Of a stretch of 64,000 bases of DNA, positions 33,886 to 45,099 are shown one piece after another. A model generated the notes under the pieces. It searched no databases. It was not told the DNA's origin and saw nothing but the letters and a program-made list of their open reading frames with translations. The position numbers and the translations under genes were made by a program. Source of the stretch: Bryoerythrophyllum caledonicum (Eukaryota; Streptophyta; Bryopsida; Pottiales; Pottiaceae); the NCBI GenBank assembly GCA_963971425.1, contig OZ020522.1, forward strand, positions 2,578,168-2,642,167, read 5' to 3'. Position 1 is the first letter of the stretch, and every line of letters starts with the position of its first letter.

Positions 33886-34413
33886 TATTTATACTAGTGG
33901 GCCAAGCGCGCACGCCGCATGGGGAACGCGCGCATGCCGTATGGGAACCGGGCGCGTACACTGGGGTCTCGCGCGTACGATTCGGGGTCTCGGGCGTAGG
34001 GTCTGGAGCCTCACGCGTAGGGTTTGGGGCCTCGCGCGTAGGATCCACATTCGGGCGCGTGGACTTTGGGGCCATGCGCGTGCGGGTACAGGCCGGGCGC
34101 GAACGCGAACGGACTGGGCGCTCGCGAGAAGGGGCTGGATCCGTGCGGGAACAGTCTCTATTCGTGGAGGACCAGGCTCTATTCGTGGCGAACAGGCTCT
34201 ATTCGGTTACGGGCCGGGCGCGTACGCTGGAGGGCTAGGCGCGTACTCTAGAGGGCCGGGCGCGTTCGCTGGAGGGCCAGGCACGTTCACTGGAGGGCCG
34301 GGCACGTACGCTGGAGGGCTCGGCAAGTACGTTGGAGAGCCGAGCGCGTGGCGTCTTGGTCAGGCGCATGCAGACGCCCATGCGAGGCCAGGGTTTTCCA
34401 TTTCACTATAAAT
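33886..34413. promoter_or_regulatory. Bidirectional promoter: two TATA boxes around one CG array
   Basis: At the left edge the minus strand reads TATAAATA (33893-33886), about 320 bp before the RING gene ATG. At the right edge the plus strand reads TATAAA (34407-34412), 170 bp before the kinase ATG. Between them lie about 500 bp of GGGCCGGGCGCG-type units, cleanest at 34208-34330 where the period is 21 bp (…TACGCTGGAGGGCC…). The array's position between two opposed TATA boxes is the clearest sign that it is regulatory. Confidence 0.7.
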
Positions 34414-34581
34414 GGAATAGATTCTAATATCAATCACATAGGCTCCTCTCAAGTGGCTCCTTGTCCTAGTACTATTCGTACTTTGCTAGGAACTAAGAGG
34501 GGGGCCACCACACATTGGGTCCGGGGGAGGTTTTGATTTTTTTTATAAAATTATAGTTTGTGTAGGGTTGTGATTATTGCA

Positions 34582-36175
34582 ATGGCCACTGATCGTAATA
34601 CTGGAAAGCGGCCCGCGTATGTTGATTTAGATGCTCCAGATGCATCGGAGCTTCCATCTACTAGCGTTGCGGAGTCGAGCCGCAATCCTTCCGATGCACC
34701 GAAGGCACTGTCGAAGAGGGCGAAGCAAAAAATGTCTGCGCACGAGAAGGATGCCGGCTATCCACCAAAGGAGTATACCGCATTTCTTCGAGGTGTGGCA
34801 ATACAATACTACCGTCGATGGTGTGAAACTGACGTGGTGCGATTCCGTCAAGTTTATTTGGAGAAGGGAGAACCAGGAATCATGTACCTATAGGGCGACC
34901 TCCAGTCGAAATTCGAGCACGCTCTGGAGAGTTCTGAATCGTTCAAGGATGCATATGGAATGTATCACTATGCCTCATTCATGGAGAGAGTAATCACTCA
35001 ATGTACGAGTAATGCATCGCATGTATTTGATTGTAAGGTGAAAAAACCTTGCGGTGGACAGCATCAGCCACGAGACTTAGAACTCCGCAAGTTCCTCGAA
35101 CGTGTGAAGACCACCATCGGCAGGTTTTCAAGCTCTCGTACGAGAGGTATGCCTTGGAATGAACAAGCGATGAAGTCAGCCATGGAGGGGCATATGTTGC
35201 ACAGCGTGCAGTTTCTTCCAGAAGATATCGGAGTTTATGGACTTTCCGGATATGATGCCGTTGGTGGATACGGAAAGGTTCGGAAGGTCCGCATTGTGGG
35301 TGTGCGAGCCATTTCGGCATACATGGAGTTTGCCGGGAAAATGCCAACGGCGTCTCATCCGAAGGAGAAATTTAGACAACGGTCTCACGAGGCCATGATA
35401 TGTCATGTTGCACACCCAGGAGTTATAAAGTTTTGGGCGGTGAATACAAAGAATATGGAGGCGTACACATTGTGGTGGAATGGTGGTAGCTGGGCCCATT
35501 TTAAAACCGTCGATTCAAAGGCAAATCCGGCGGCTTCCAACACCTCAATTCTTTCAGCTCCATATATTTCGGCGGAGGATACAACACAAATCTTAGCCTT
35601 CCGGAAGAATAGAGCAAGACTTGCTTGGGCTTTGATGTGCACCATTGCCCAAGTCCACAAGGCAAATGTCATTCACAATGACATCGCTCCCACAAACGTG
35701 CTTCTCCACTTTCCTCCAGAGTCCAGAGAAACCAGGGTCCGTCTTCATTGGCGTTTGTGATTGGGGAATTGCGAGCCGCGTATCACACGAAGAGCCATCA
35801 AAATATGGATTTCGGACAAAGACAGAGCTTGACAATCAACGCTGTAGACGACATTGGGTAGCTCTAGAGTTGTTTTACAAATTCGGCCCACAAGATTCGG
35901 AAACGGCATTGGATGTGATGCAGCGGCGTCACCAATACACCTAGCTCGCCGATTCGTACTCCGTTGGATGGATGGCTAGAGCGATTTGGGAGAAAGAATC
36001 TGACTCAACATTCTTCAAATCAACCGTCAACTACGCAGCTTTTCAAGTGAAGATCGAGAAATTACTGGAGCGAGATCCCCTCAAACGTCCAACACTCTGT
36101 AAAGTGGTTGACGAGCTAATGGCTAAACCATTCAACTTTGAAGTTCCGGACGCTTGCTTCCCCTATGAGATATAG
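34582..36175 (+). pseudogene. Divergent protein kinase, HND/DWG type (copy 1)
   Basis: ATG 34582 (MATDRNTGKRPAYVDLDAPD) opens a frame of about 530 codons with TAG at 34891, a one-base frameshift near 35735 and TAG at 35942. The N-terminal 200 residues are unrecognised. Kinase motifs follow: glycine loop VGGYGKVRKVRI; a Lys in EFAGK; PGVIKFW; HNDIAPTNVLLHF (HRD-like, 35674-35682, with catalytic Asp and Asn kept and Arg changed to Asn); VCDWG (DFG-like, 35759-35767, metal-binding Asp kept); DSYSVGWMARAIW; and RDPLKRPTLCKVV (subdomain XI). Key residues are present, so the ancestor could have been active. All three lesions are identical at 62-63.5 kb, so they predate the duplication or are tolerated. 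It is transcribed divergently from the RING gene. Substrates unknown. Confidence 0.75.
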
Positions 36176-36351
36176 AAATTTTGACTTAGCGTATTGATAG
36201 TGAAGGTTTCAATTGTTGATCATTTTGCAAAATGTACTAGCATTGTCATGTAACGGTGCTTTTTGCCCATCTCGTGATAAATAAAAGATTAACATTTTTC
36301 ATACACATTGCGATATGAAGCTCATGCATGTTAAGAAGTGAGAGAACGTTC

Positions 36352-36790
36352 GCGACCCTAAGTTCAATACCCGTACGCGCACGACCCCAAAAGCCACGCG
36401 CCAGGCCCAGCCCCCTCCACAAACGCGCCCAGTCGTCCCCCACGAATGCGCGCAGCCCCTCTACGAACGCGCGCGACCTTGGCCGGACGCGCCTGCCCCT
36501 CCAAGTATGCGCCCGGCCCTTCACCGCGCGCGCCCGGACATTTGCGTTACGCGCGCGGTCCTCCCTGCATGTGCCCAGCCCCTCACAGTATGCGCCCGGT
36601 CCACCCCTGTACGCGCCCGGCCCAACACGGTACGCGCTCGGTCCTCCAAGGAATGCGCCCGGCCCCTTCAGTGCGCGCCCAGCCCATATCCGCACGGGCC
36701 CGGCCCCATCAGTATGCGCCCGGCCCATCTCCATACCCGGTCGACCCCTTCACGCGCCCGCCTCCTTGTCCGCACGCGCGCGACCCTGTT
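36352..36790. repeat. CG array in inverted orientation, no gene attached
   Basis: About twenty units of CGCGCCCGGCCC type, the complement of the arrays at 28-34 kb, lie 180 bp past the kinase stop. No TATA box was found at either edge and no gene starts to the right. A short CGGACGGA repeat follows at 36878-36946. It may be the orphan promoter of a lost gene, or the closing end of the block. Confidence 0.6.
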
Positions 36791-36991
36791 GACGACGTGT
36801 CAGCCACGTAGTCGCCTTCGTGGCAGTGGGTAAATTGATTACCTCGAGTCATGGTCAAACTAAGGTTGACCCTTATCGGACGGACAACAGCCTCTATCGG
36901 ACGGACATCCGGACGGACGAATACTACCGGACGGACGGACGGCCGATTAACCCTGATTTTTATCTTCGTTAAAAGTAATGGAAGGTGTTAA

Positions 36992-39560
36992 TGTCGAAGT
37001 ACCGTGACAGTTTTCCACCAAAAACACTTCAAAAGTATTGGATTATAGTGAAATGAACAAGGAAGGAAAAAAAAACTTCAGTTTTTAAGTTATATGTAAG
37101 AAATATGCTACATTACACCAATTATTTGCCATGTGAATGCCACGTGGAAATTATTGAATTTTTGGATTGAAACATTGATAAGTTTGTAATAAACTTGCTT
37201 TAAAAAATGGATCCATTTCAAACATGGGTGACTATGAAAATCTACAAAACTACAATTCGAACTCATCTTGCTATTGCGGACCTTTATCGTTCTAGGATTC
37301 GAACCGGAGACTGCAAAGAATTTCAATAGTGGACCAATTGAATTTGTAGTTTCTGTGAAGGCGTTTAGGGTCGTTCAGTTTTTATGTATACATGATGCTA
37401 TATTACCTTGACTATTTCTCCAACAAAAAAAAAAAAATTCCAACGCTAAAACTATAATTCGTACCGTGCTTTGGATGGAAGATTTTCGGGTTGTAGCAAT
37501 TTTTATGTATATCAACCGAAGAATCTCTCAACCATGGCGGGGTTTGAACTATAGATTTTGATCAACATTTTTTACTCATGATACATAAATACATACAAAT
37601 GGTGCAAACCATGGTGGTTCAGTGAAGACGATTAAAATGTGGTGGGACAGTGTGGGCACCCTTGAATATTTAGTTGATTTGGGTTGTAGGATCCAACAAA
37701 TGATTTGTCATGCCAATTTCAGCAATGCACAATCTGCATCCTTTAGGTTTTTGTATAAATTCATGGCATTTAATAAATTGTTTAAGTAATACACATCTGG
37801 AATTTGGTGTAATGTTATGCTATGTCATGCTTACACAATTACTAATATGACCACATTGGATATTATGTTTTGTTCATGTTGAAGATTAGAATGGAAATAC
37901 AAAGAGAAGAAAATGTTAGACGGAAGATGTAGAAGAGAAGTGTAGGAAATTAGAGAGAAGTAGAAAGAAAATAATACAAAAGGAAGAGAGGGACAACCAA
38001 ATAAAAATTAAATTGTCAAATAAACTAGAAGGAGAAGAGAACCTGAGAGAGAGGGGGACAATTATAAATGTACACCTTATTAAATTTGAAAGATCTTGTT
38101 TTCTCTTGTACAAGATGTGTTATAAACCTTCTCATTCATTGTTTGGATAAACATTCTGAAAGATGCCGGGTGCACAAAAAAGTGAAATGTGAATTGGCCA
38201 TGTTTGAACCTCCACTCCTTGTACAAATTTGTTTGAATATGCTACTCCTGTTTCTTACCTCTATAAATTGGTGTATATGGAATTAACATCAAGCTTCATA
38301 GAACAATATAAAACTATGAACTTGGATTGGATCAGGGTTTAGGGAAAGAAAAGTCAAAGTCTAGAATACCAGTCAACGATGGAAGAAAATGAACATTTTT
38401 TTTTACTTTACACACTATAATCTATCAATCCATGCAATGGATTGCAACCATAAGAGCATGGTGTGTTCTTATAGAAGTCTACTTTAGGATCTTACGATTT
38501 AAATTCTAAAGATCACTTGAAAAATGTGATTGCTATGCCTCTTTTTTGATGTGATGGTTTAGGACTAATTTTTTAGCTAAATTGGCCATGTTCCTTTAGA
38601 GTTTCAAACAAGGGTAAAATATTTAGACCTTGCATATTACTTAAATATGATACGAAGTGTTGTCAAAGTTTTAGTGTCTCATGAATATGGATCAACGCAG
38701 GGAAGAGAATAAGTTGTTTGGATTGTAAACCCCATGATTTAACTATCCATGCGGTCGATAGGAACCAAATATATGAACACGCCATATTGTATTAGTTGCA
38801 AACTATTGCAAGAATCAATAGATTATAGAGTCTATGTAATGTTTGAAGTACAGAAGTTCCAAATCTTTTACCATTGTCTTAAAAGTTAGGCATCATGTTC
38901 ATATCCAATACACCAATTCCTAGAGGTAAAAGAGGGGTGTAGCATCTTTGAGAAAATTCAACAACAAGTGGAGGTTCAAGAATGGCCAATTCACGTTACA
39001 ATCACTTGTGAACTAAATATCTTTTAGAGTGCTTATCCATATTCCAATTGGTCAATTAAAGGGTGTACATCACATCTTCTAGGAGAACAAAAGAAGAAGT
39101 GAAAAAACAAAAAAAAATTGTAAGTTTTATTGAAGAAAAGAAGAAGTTTTGTTGTACATTGCACAAAAAATGGTGAAATTATTTTACTTTGAATAAAATG
39201 TGAATTTACAATGAAGATCATCATTTTTTTGGGAAACATTTAAAGAAAAAAATATTTCAGATGAGTATGAAAAACCTCAATGAGTGAATGTCGATAGACA
39301 ATTCTATAAAAGGATTTTAGATGCCCGTGCTCCCCTTTTTTGACTATGGGTGGTACTAAATTTGAAACCACAAATCTACAAAAAAAATTAAATTAGTACA
39401 TTCAAATAGCTCTTCCCAGGGACGAAGTAACATAAAATTTTCGAAAGTTGAATCTTCCTATTCGCAATCTAGAAACTTGCCCACAATTAAAAACTCGCCG
39501 CGAAGGAGATTTACTCATGTAGGGGCCAAAAATCCTCCCATACAAAGTTATGCCTATGCC
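36992..39560. mobile_element. Decayed copies of the TTAA MITE family
   Basis: TTAA at 36988 is followed by the family's left end (ACCGTGACAGTTTTCCACC), lost after about 95 bp. Internal blocks recur inverted at 38190-38420 (CCTCCACTCCTTG, TTACCTCTATAAATTGG) and direct at 38640-39400 (CCAATTCCTAGAGGTA). The rest is AT-rich without genes. Confidence 0.5.
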
Positions 39561-39932
39561 GTCGGCAATGTACCCTTGGCCCTTGGAACATTCTGCCCGT
39601 GGGCCATTCCAATTTCCTCCTGGTGAGTCAAACATAAAAAAAGGAAACGAGCATCTCTTACATGTTATGTAAGATATTTTAAGTGGAACCATTATTAAGA
39701 AACTTTATAAAACTGTGCTTCCACGCGCACAATGGAATATCCTCGTAAATGCGCACAAAATCTTCCCGACATTCTTCCGACCATTAATGCACATGACTGG
39801 ATCTCTAGATCTGGTGTGCACGTGCAAAGTCAACCGTCCCAGAAAAGGAAGTAGAGGACCAGGGAAGGGAGTTGAGAGGGGAGAGAGTTGGAAGGGGAGG
39901 GAGCGTAAGTAGAGGACCGAAGAGGGGAAGCC

Positions 39933-40181
39933 GACCGATCGGGGTCGGCCGCGGACGACCTCGGCCGTCCGATCTGACGGCCATGGCTGCGGACGGCCAC
40001 GGCCGTCCGATCGGTCGGCCGCAACCCATCGAACGGTCGCGATCGGACGACCGCGACCGTCCGTGGCGGCATCGTGGCCGTCCGATCGGGCAATACGCCC
40101 GAGGCCGTCCGCCATCGGACAGCTCCGACGATTCGTCGACCGTCCGCCGAGTCCGTTCGCCACTTGCGGTCGGCATAAAAG
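39933..40181 (+). promoter_or_regulatory. Promoter of the 40.5-kb WRT gene, second motif class
   Basis: About 15 interspersed copies of GGCCGTCCGATCGG or its complement (39933-40165) end at a TATA-like CATAAAAG (40174-40181). The motif differs from that of the duplicated block but matches the array at 48.3-48.56 kb. A MITE (40294-40509) now separates it from the start codon; without it the spacing would be about 160 bp, like the other promoters. Confidence 0.6.
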
Positions 40182-40293
40182 GCGGACGGCCGACCTTTCT
40201 CCGACACTCTAGTGGGCGAGCTCGTTGCTTTGGCATATTCTACCGAATCGCTTGCGCCCCCTTGAGTGGCTCATTATTTCATAATTCATTTAA

Positions 40294-40509
40294 CCCGTAA
40301 ACGACCAGAGTCTCCTCCGGGGGGATTCCTTGATTTTTGGGCAGGTTCCTAAAATTCGAAAACAAACCAATTTTCTCTGAAATTTTTATTCTAGATTGCC
40401 TTTTATAAGAGCTTTTCCGACATATTTTTATTTTATTTTTTCGGATTTGTGATTTGAAAGTTAGTATCACTTATAGTTTTTGAGGGAAATTGTCAAGGAA
40501 CTTTAGGGG
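40294..40509. mobile_element. 216-bp TTAA MITE in a 5' leader
   Basis: Flanked by TTAA at 40290-40293 and 40510-40513, with ends CCCGTAAACGACCAGAG and (reverse complement) CCCCTAAAGTTCC. Internally it matches the right part of 12205-13129 (TTCTAGATTGCC and GGGCAGGTTCCTA blocks), so it is a deletion derivative. Confidence 0.75.
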
Positions 40510-40554
40510 TTAATTCCCATTCATTCATTTAATTGTTTGTTCTAGTTAGGGAAG

Positions 40555-41775
40555 ATGCCAAGGTCCAACCGGCCCATTGCTCCAAAGGGGAAAGCCCCCG
40601 AGATGGATTGGGACGCAACGAACGATCCAGATGTTGTTGCGGAGTACGGATGGCAGGATGAGGAAGAGAGGCTGTGTACTTGCACCATGTGCAAGAGGTA
40701 CGTGAAGATGAAGCACCTCATGAAGTTGTGGCCCAGGGCACAAGCGAGGATATCGGGGCCGCGGCGCGAAGGTCTAGCGAGCAATTGTCTGAGCGACCAT
40801 TTCCACCATCGATATCATGAGGTCACTGCTGCGGTGGGTGTGCGCAACTCGAGGCCGGAGATCATGTTGTATTCGAACATCGCAATGGTTTGGGCGGAAA
40901 TCGTCCTACACAAGGATGTGGATTAACGCACCGTGGCAAGCCGCAATGTCAGCGTGATGGATCGAACTGCCCATTTTATACCAACCACCTGGAATCAACC
41001 GAGTGATTGTTGGTCACGTTGGTCAAACCAAAGATCCGGGGACGATTCCGATGCCCACCAACAACGACGGACACCTCCAGAAGAGTACGGAGGACATAAC
41101 TACAACGACTACAACCGTGGCAATGATATGGGTTCCGTGCCTGTAACATTTGGTGGGGGGAGTGGCAGCCATTACGACGAAGGCGGCCAATGTGGTACAG
41201 GGACCAACACCCCTCAAAGCAAGATTCCAACGCATCCAAGGGGTACGTATGAGTCTGGTTGTAATTCCGCGCATGTATCATTTGGTGGGCGGAGTAGCAG
41301 CCATTACTATGAAGGCGACCAATGTGGTACAAGGACCAACACCCCTCAGAGCTATACGCCAACGCATCCAAGGGGTACGTACGAGTCTGGTCGTAATTCC
41401 CCTGGAAAAGAGGAAGAACACTACACCCCAAACTTTGCACCTGTCTATTACGACGGATATGGCGGTTCTTACCATGGATATGGCCGTTCTTTGGATGGCG
41501 GCCAATGTGGTACAGGGACCAATACCCCTCAGAGCTATACGCGAACGCATCCAACGGATACGTATGAGTCTGGTCGTAATTCCCCCAGAAAAGAGGAAGA
41601 ACACGACACTTCAAACCCTGGACACGTCTATTACGACGTATATGGCCATCCTTACGATGGATATGGCCGGAGATTAGATGGAAGAGACAACACACCTCCA
41701 TCAACGTTTCCACCTCGTCAAAACGAAGACAAATTTGCCGTATTCAAGTGGCACTGGGCCAAGTCAAAGACGTGA
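40555..41775 (+). pseudogene. WRT-module protein with Gly/Tyr-rich repeat tail
   Basis: ATG 40555 (MPRSNRPIAPKGKAPEMDWD) opens a frame to 41775 interrupted once, by TAA at 40924 exactly where the module's Trp should be (HKDVD*RTV against VDWRT). The module: acidic N-terminus, TCTMCKRYVKMKHLMKLWPRA, NIAMVWAEIVLHKDVD. The 280-residue remainder is low in complexity: three repeats of QCGTGTNTPQSYTPTHPRGT followed by YESGRNSP, separated by YYDGYGG-like stretches. This tail is unlike the coiled-coil and RING tails of the other members. Promoter at 39933-40181. Either a recent pseudogene or a truncated 123-residue protein. Confidence 0.65.
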
Positions 41776-42227
41776 TACTGACTCAGATTCCGATTAATCA
41801 TACACGGTCTTTGTATAATGTAATCCATGTGGATAATGTCTTCATGCGAGAACAATGTTGACTATTCCTGTAAATTTAGAAGGTCATTCTTTAAGATCTT
41901 CAAATTGATGTTTATTAAATATTTCTACGTTGCGGCCATGTCAATGTGGATGATGAATGTACAATGCATGCTACGTGTTTCCAAATGAATTTTATTGATA
42001 ATTTTTTAGTGTAAGTGGATGTGTGGAATGAGAAATTTTTATACATTCCAACTTTTCATTCACCTCATAAAAGTTAAAGAGTATTTCATATCATTACATG
42101 TAAAACAAAAAAAATTTACAACATGTACCTCTAAAGTTCCCTGAGTATTTATCACCCAAAAGTTAAAGCAAGAAGAGAAACGCCGGTCTGCAAAAGGGCC
42201 GGCGTGAATAAAGAATTTGTTCGTTCC

Positions 42228-42313
42228 ATCACTAAGACCATGCCCACCAGACACCGTGTCGGGGAGGGCTTGGTTTCTTCTCAATTTTGCGTTGGTGTAG
42301 TAGAATGGACATG
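42228..42313 (-). other. TATA-like site and short frame, uncertain
   Basis: On the minus strand CTATAAATA (about 42405) precedes ATG 42313 and a frame of about 85 residues reaching 42060 (MPCPFYYTNAKLRRNQALPD). There is no CG array and no homology I can name. Recorded because of the TATA spacing only. Confidence 0.15.
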
Positions 42314-42515
42314 GCATGTTTAATGGCAACGGTGTTAATAATATTGAAAGTGTGTGAAATTGTTTCGATGGAGATTTTAAAGGTATCTGAAAAGGATATT
42401 TATAGATGGGATAAAGGTGGTGGCACGAGCGTCGGCAGTGATTACAATAAGCGGGTCCATTTTCCATCCGAGGGCAACGATGTCATTAATAAGGGGTTGC
42501 TGGGTTGGTATTCAT

Positions 42516-43602
42516 TTATTTAGTTTTCAATTGTTTCCGGGGAGAATCTATCATTACAATATGTGAATTCGATGAATTGAATGGTATACTCTTGGTTAAT
42601 GTGGTCGGGTGCAGGGTCATGGTATGGTAGGCCCCGAATGCAAAGTATGTCGGCTTTGAATCTAGCGTTACAAAGACAGCGCTAAGTTGCGCATGTACAT
42701 GGGACTCGGGAGTAGCCAAGGGGGGACCGTATTTCCTTGTGGGTTGTAACTTGTTACTAAAGGTGCTGGCATTCATGAAGATAAATCATCGTGATTTGTT
42801 ATGGGAGGTAAATAGTTTTCGGATTTTCCATACTGCTTTGTTATGTCTTGTGACAATTAAGGAGTGTATGTGATGGTTTTGGCATTTTCAATAGAACATG
42901 GAGTGATTTGTCGGGGTCTGAGAAAGTGCATATGGGGCATGTTACATTTGGGAATTTTTCTATTCCAAATAAGAGTTGTTTTCGGGCGTTTTCCAAATAT
43001 CGACTATTACGGAATTTGATGACGCATGTTATTTGTGAGTTCGGGATGATGGGATCTTTCCAAGAATTCGTAGAGAGTTCATAGTCTATTTTGTTGTTGC
43101 CAACCCATTATTCTATATCAGGGAAGTTTTCTTTGATTGTATCAAGGTTGTTATAGAGGTCTTGTTTCTTGAGATATTTGTTCAAGAATAAAATCGGAAC
43201 CTTAACGGAGGTATTCTCTTTTGGAGGCCAATCTTCTTTTTGGAAGTAGTATGGGGTAGCATGTGGATGTTCGTACGAGTCTTTGGCATTTTCATGCGTT
43301 TTTTTGCGGACCTCTTTTCCAAGTTTATTTGCTTGTTCGTTTCCATCGATATTTGCTTGAACAGAACTTTGTGAAGGGTTGTTATATGTGTTCAGTTTCC
43401 TAACATGTGGACCAACGACATTAAAATAGTTTGGTCGAGATGGCTATTGTAGAGGATAGGGTTTGTTATTTGGATGTTTAGTAGATAAAGGTCATTGATA
43501 CAGCCAATGAATATGTGTGCGGGTTTGTTGTTGTATTGTGTTGTGATGATTTGTCATGTTTTGTGTATGGCCATAAGTTCTGCTGTAAGGATATTTTAGT
43601 GT
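42516..43602 (-). mobile_element. LINE 3' fragment: RNase H and zf-RVT region
   Basis: Minus-strand translation, joined across frameshifts near 43385 and 42845, gives TAELMAIHKT and HIFIGCINDLYLLN (RNase H: a conserved Glu and a position where Asp is expected, here Gly), then GNEQANKLGKEVRKKTH, the RNase H C-terminal helix, then CPICTFSDPDKSLHVLLK, a zf-RVT-type zinc site, then HNKAVWKIRKLF. The order RNase H then zf-RVT is that of the C-terminus of plant L1-type LINE polyproteins. Internal stops and shifts show it is dead; reverse transcriptase is absent, consistent with 5' truncation or decay. Confidence 0.7.
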
Positions 43603-44374
43603 GTGGAAATTACTCTATAGAGTACACGAAATAGTATACCAAATACATTATAGAATATCAATGAATACAACAAAATCTTCCTATAAGCTTTTTTGCTATT
43701 CATATTTGAATGCCTGTACATTTTAATGTATGCATGTTCGTATTAATGATTGCATATACTTCATTGCTTAAAATTGTTATGGTTCTAGATGTCCGAGTAA
43801 ATATGTCGTAGCAATCTACCTACAAAGTTAGGCATTGAACTTCCTTAAAATGCTTTATAAACACTCACAAGAATGTGGTTTTTGGAAAACCTTCCACACA
43901 ATTTATTTTTTCTACTAAATCAAAATCCTACTTAGAGAGCCGATATCCACTATTAATATAATCTGGCCATATTAAAATTTCATCCACTGCGGATGAAAAT
44001 AGTCAGAGGATGGAAAAGCAGTCATGGTTGAAAAAACAGTCTCTGGACGAAAAACAATCTCCAGAAGAAAAATCGTCTGCGAATGACTATTGCTAAGTGT
44101 TAAGAATCATCACGAACACTATTAAGAAACACTTAATGTTTGTAACCCGCTCCTTCTCTAGTCTTCCAATTTTTTTAAAGTAATTTTGAAATGAGTCTTT
44201 TTCTTAATATTAAATAATATAGAAAATTCATTAAAGTGGTTGTTATAATGCGTTGCAAAACAAACGCAAACCACTACTAAACTTCTATAGATGCAAACTA
44301 GCAGTTGGCGCTTGCTTTACAACGCATTAGTCCAACCATTGTAATGTAGTTTAATATTATAATTTGTTTTTCAA

Positions 44375-44575
44375 AATTTCATCCGCAATATAATTTTCAT
44401 CCGCTGCAAATGTTTTCATCCGTCGCAAACATTTAAACCGCAGTCTGATTTTCATCCGCAGTTTTTTTTCATCCGCAGCCTACTTTTAATTCGTTGCGTT
44501 GTTTTTCATCTGCTGCAGAAATTTTCATCCACTGCGAGATTTTTCTTCCGCTGCATAGAATTTCAACCACAGTGG
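44375..44575 (+). repeat. TTTTCATCCGCWGC degenerate tandem repeat
   Basis: About ten imperfect copies of TTTTCATCCGCAGC or CTGC, with irregular spacing of about 15-25 bp. Related words (CATCCACTGCGGATGAAAAT) occur at 43981, forming inverted relations. Likely the interior of an old MITE or a decayed minisatellite. Confidence 0.55.
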
Positions 44576-45099
44576 ATGAAATTGTTTTTTTTGGCAGAAT
44601 TAACTTAACATCGAGTTAATAACTTCCAAAATATTCATTTTCCGGGAATTCCGACTTCGGATTTGGGCTTTTTAGGTGCATTTTCATCCAGTAGGTATGC
44701 AAAAAAATTAGTACAAAAGCTTTGAAAATTTGACATTTTGGAGTGTATTTAAAAATAACATTTTAGGGACTAAACTTTGGATGTAGATTATGGCCAGAGA
44801 ATATGTTCATCACATTCGATCTCATGCATGTTTTTTGTGTGTTAGTGTTGGTTGTCTTTTCAAATTTGTTATATATGGCGATATTCATTTACAAGACATG
44901 TAAGGTGTCTCATTTGAAATCTCATTTGAAACAATAATATGATGATGGACACGGAAAGAATACAATTGGATGGAAGGGGACGTCGCCAAAGTGTGCATGA
45001 ACCCTAAACATAGAAAGTTTGAATCAAACTTTTAACTTTTCTATGCACCTGATTCAGGTGTAAATATTTAGAAGAATGTACATGACAATGTCATGGAAA

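Larger units (their letters stand above)
26763..36790 (+). repeat. Left copy of a 10-kb segmental duplication
   Basis: Colinear with 54278-64000 in the same orientation. The offset is 27,515 bp at the left end, 27,506 near 30.5 kb, 27,451 near 33.6 kb and 27,331 across the kinase, so indels are concentrated in the CG arrays. Here the left end lies inside the complete hAT gene, which continues leftward only in this copy. Confidence 0.95.

Noticed and set aside
27085..36790. Arg/Gly/Ala-rich frames across the CG arrays (for example 33866-34411, 36446-36811)
   Set aside because: Period of 21 bp and absence of stops in CG-rich DNA explain them; they overlap TATA-associated arrays.
37255..37345. 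tRNA-like B box GGTTCGAATCC on the minus strand
   Set aside because: No A box at the right distance and no cloverleaf could be drawn; similar words recur nearby as part of a repeat.
39715..40300. Arg/Pro-rich frames of 120-150 codons on both strands
   Set aside because: Low-complexity translation of the GGCCGTCCGATCGG array.
40933..41775. Independent 280-residue gene starting after the TAA at 40924
   Set aside because: It is in the same frame as the WRT module and the stop replaces the module's Trp codon, so it is the tail of the same gene.
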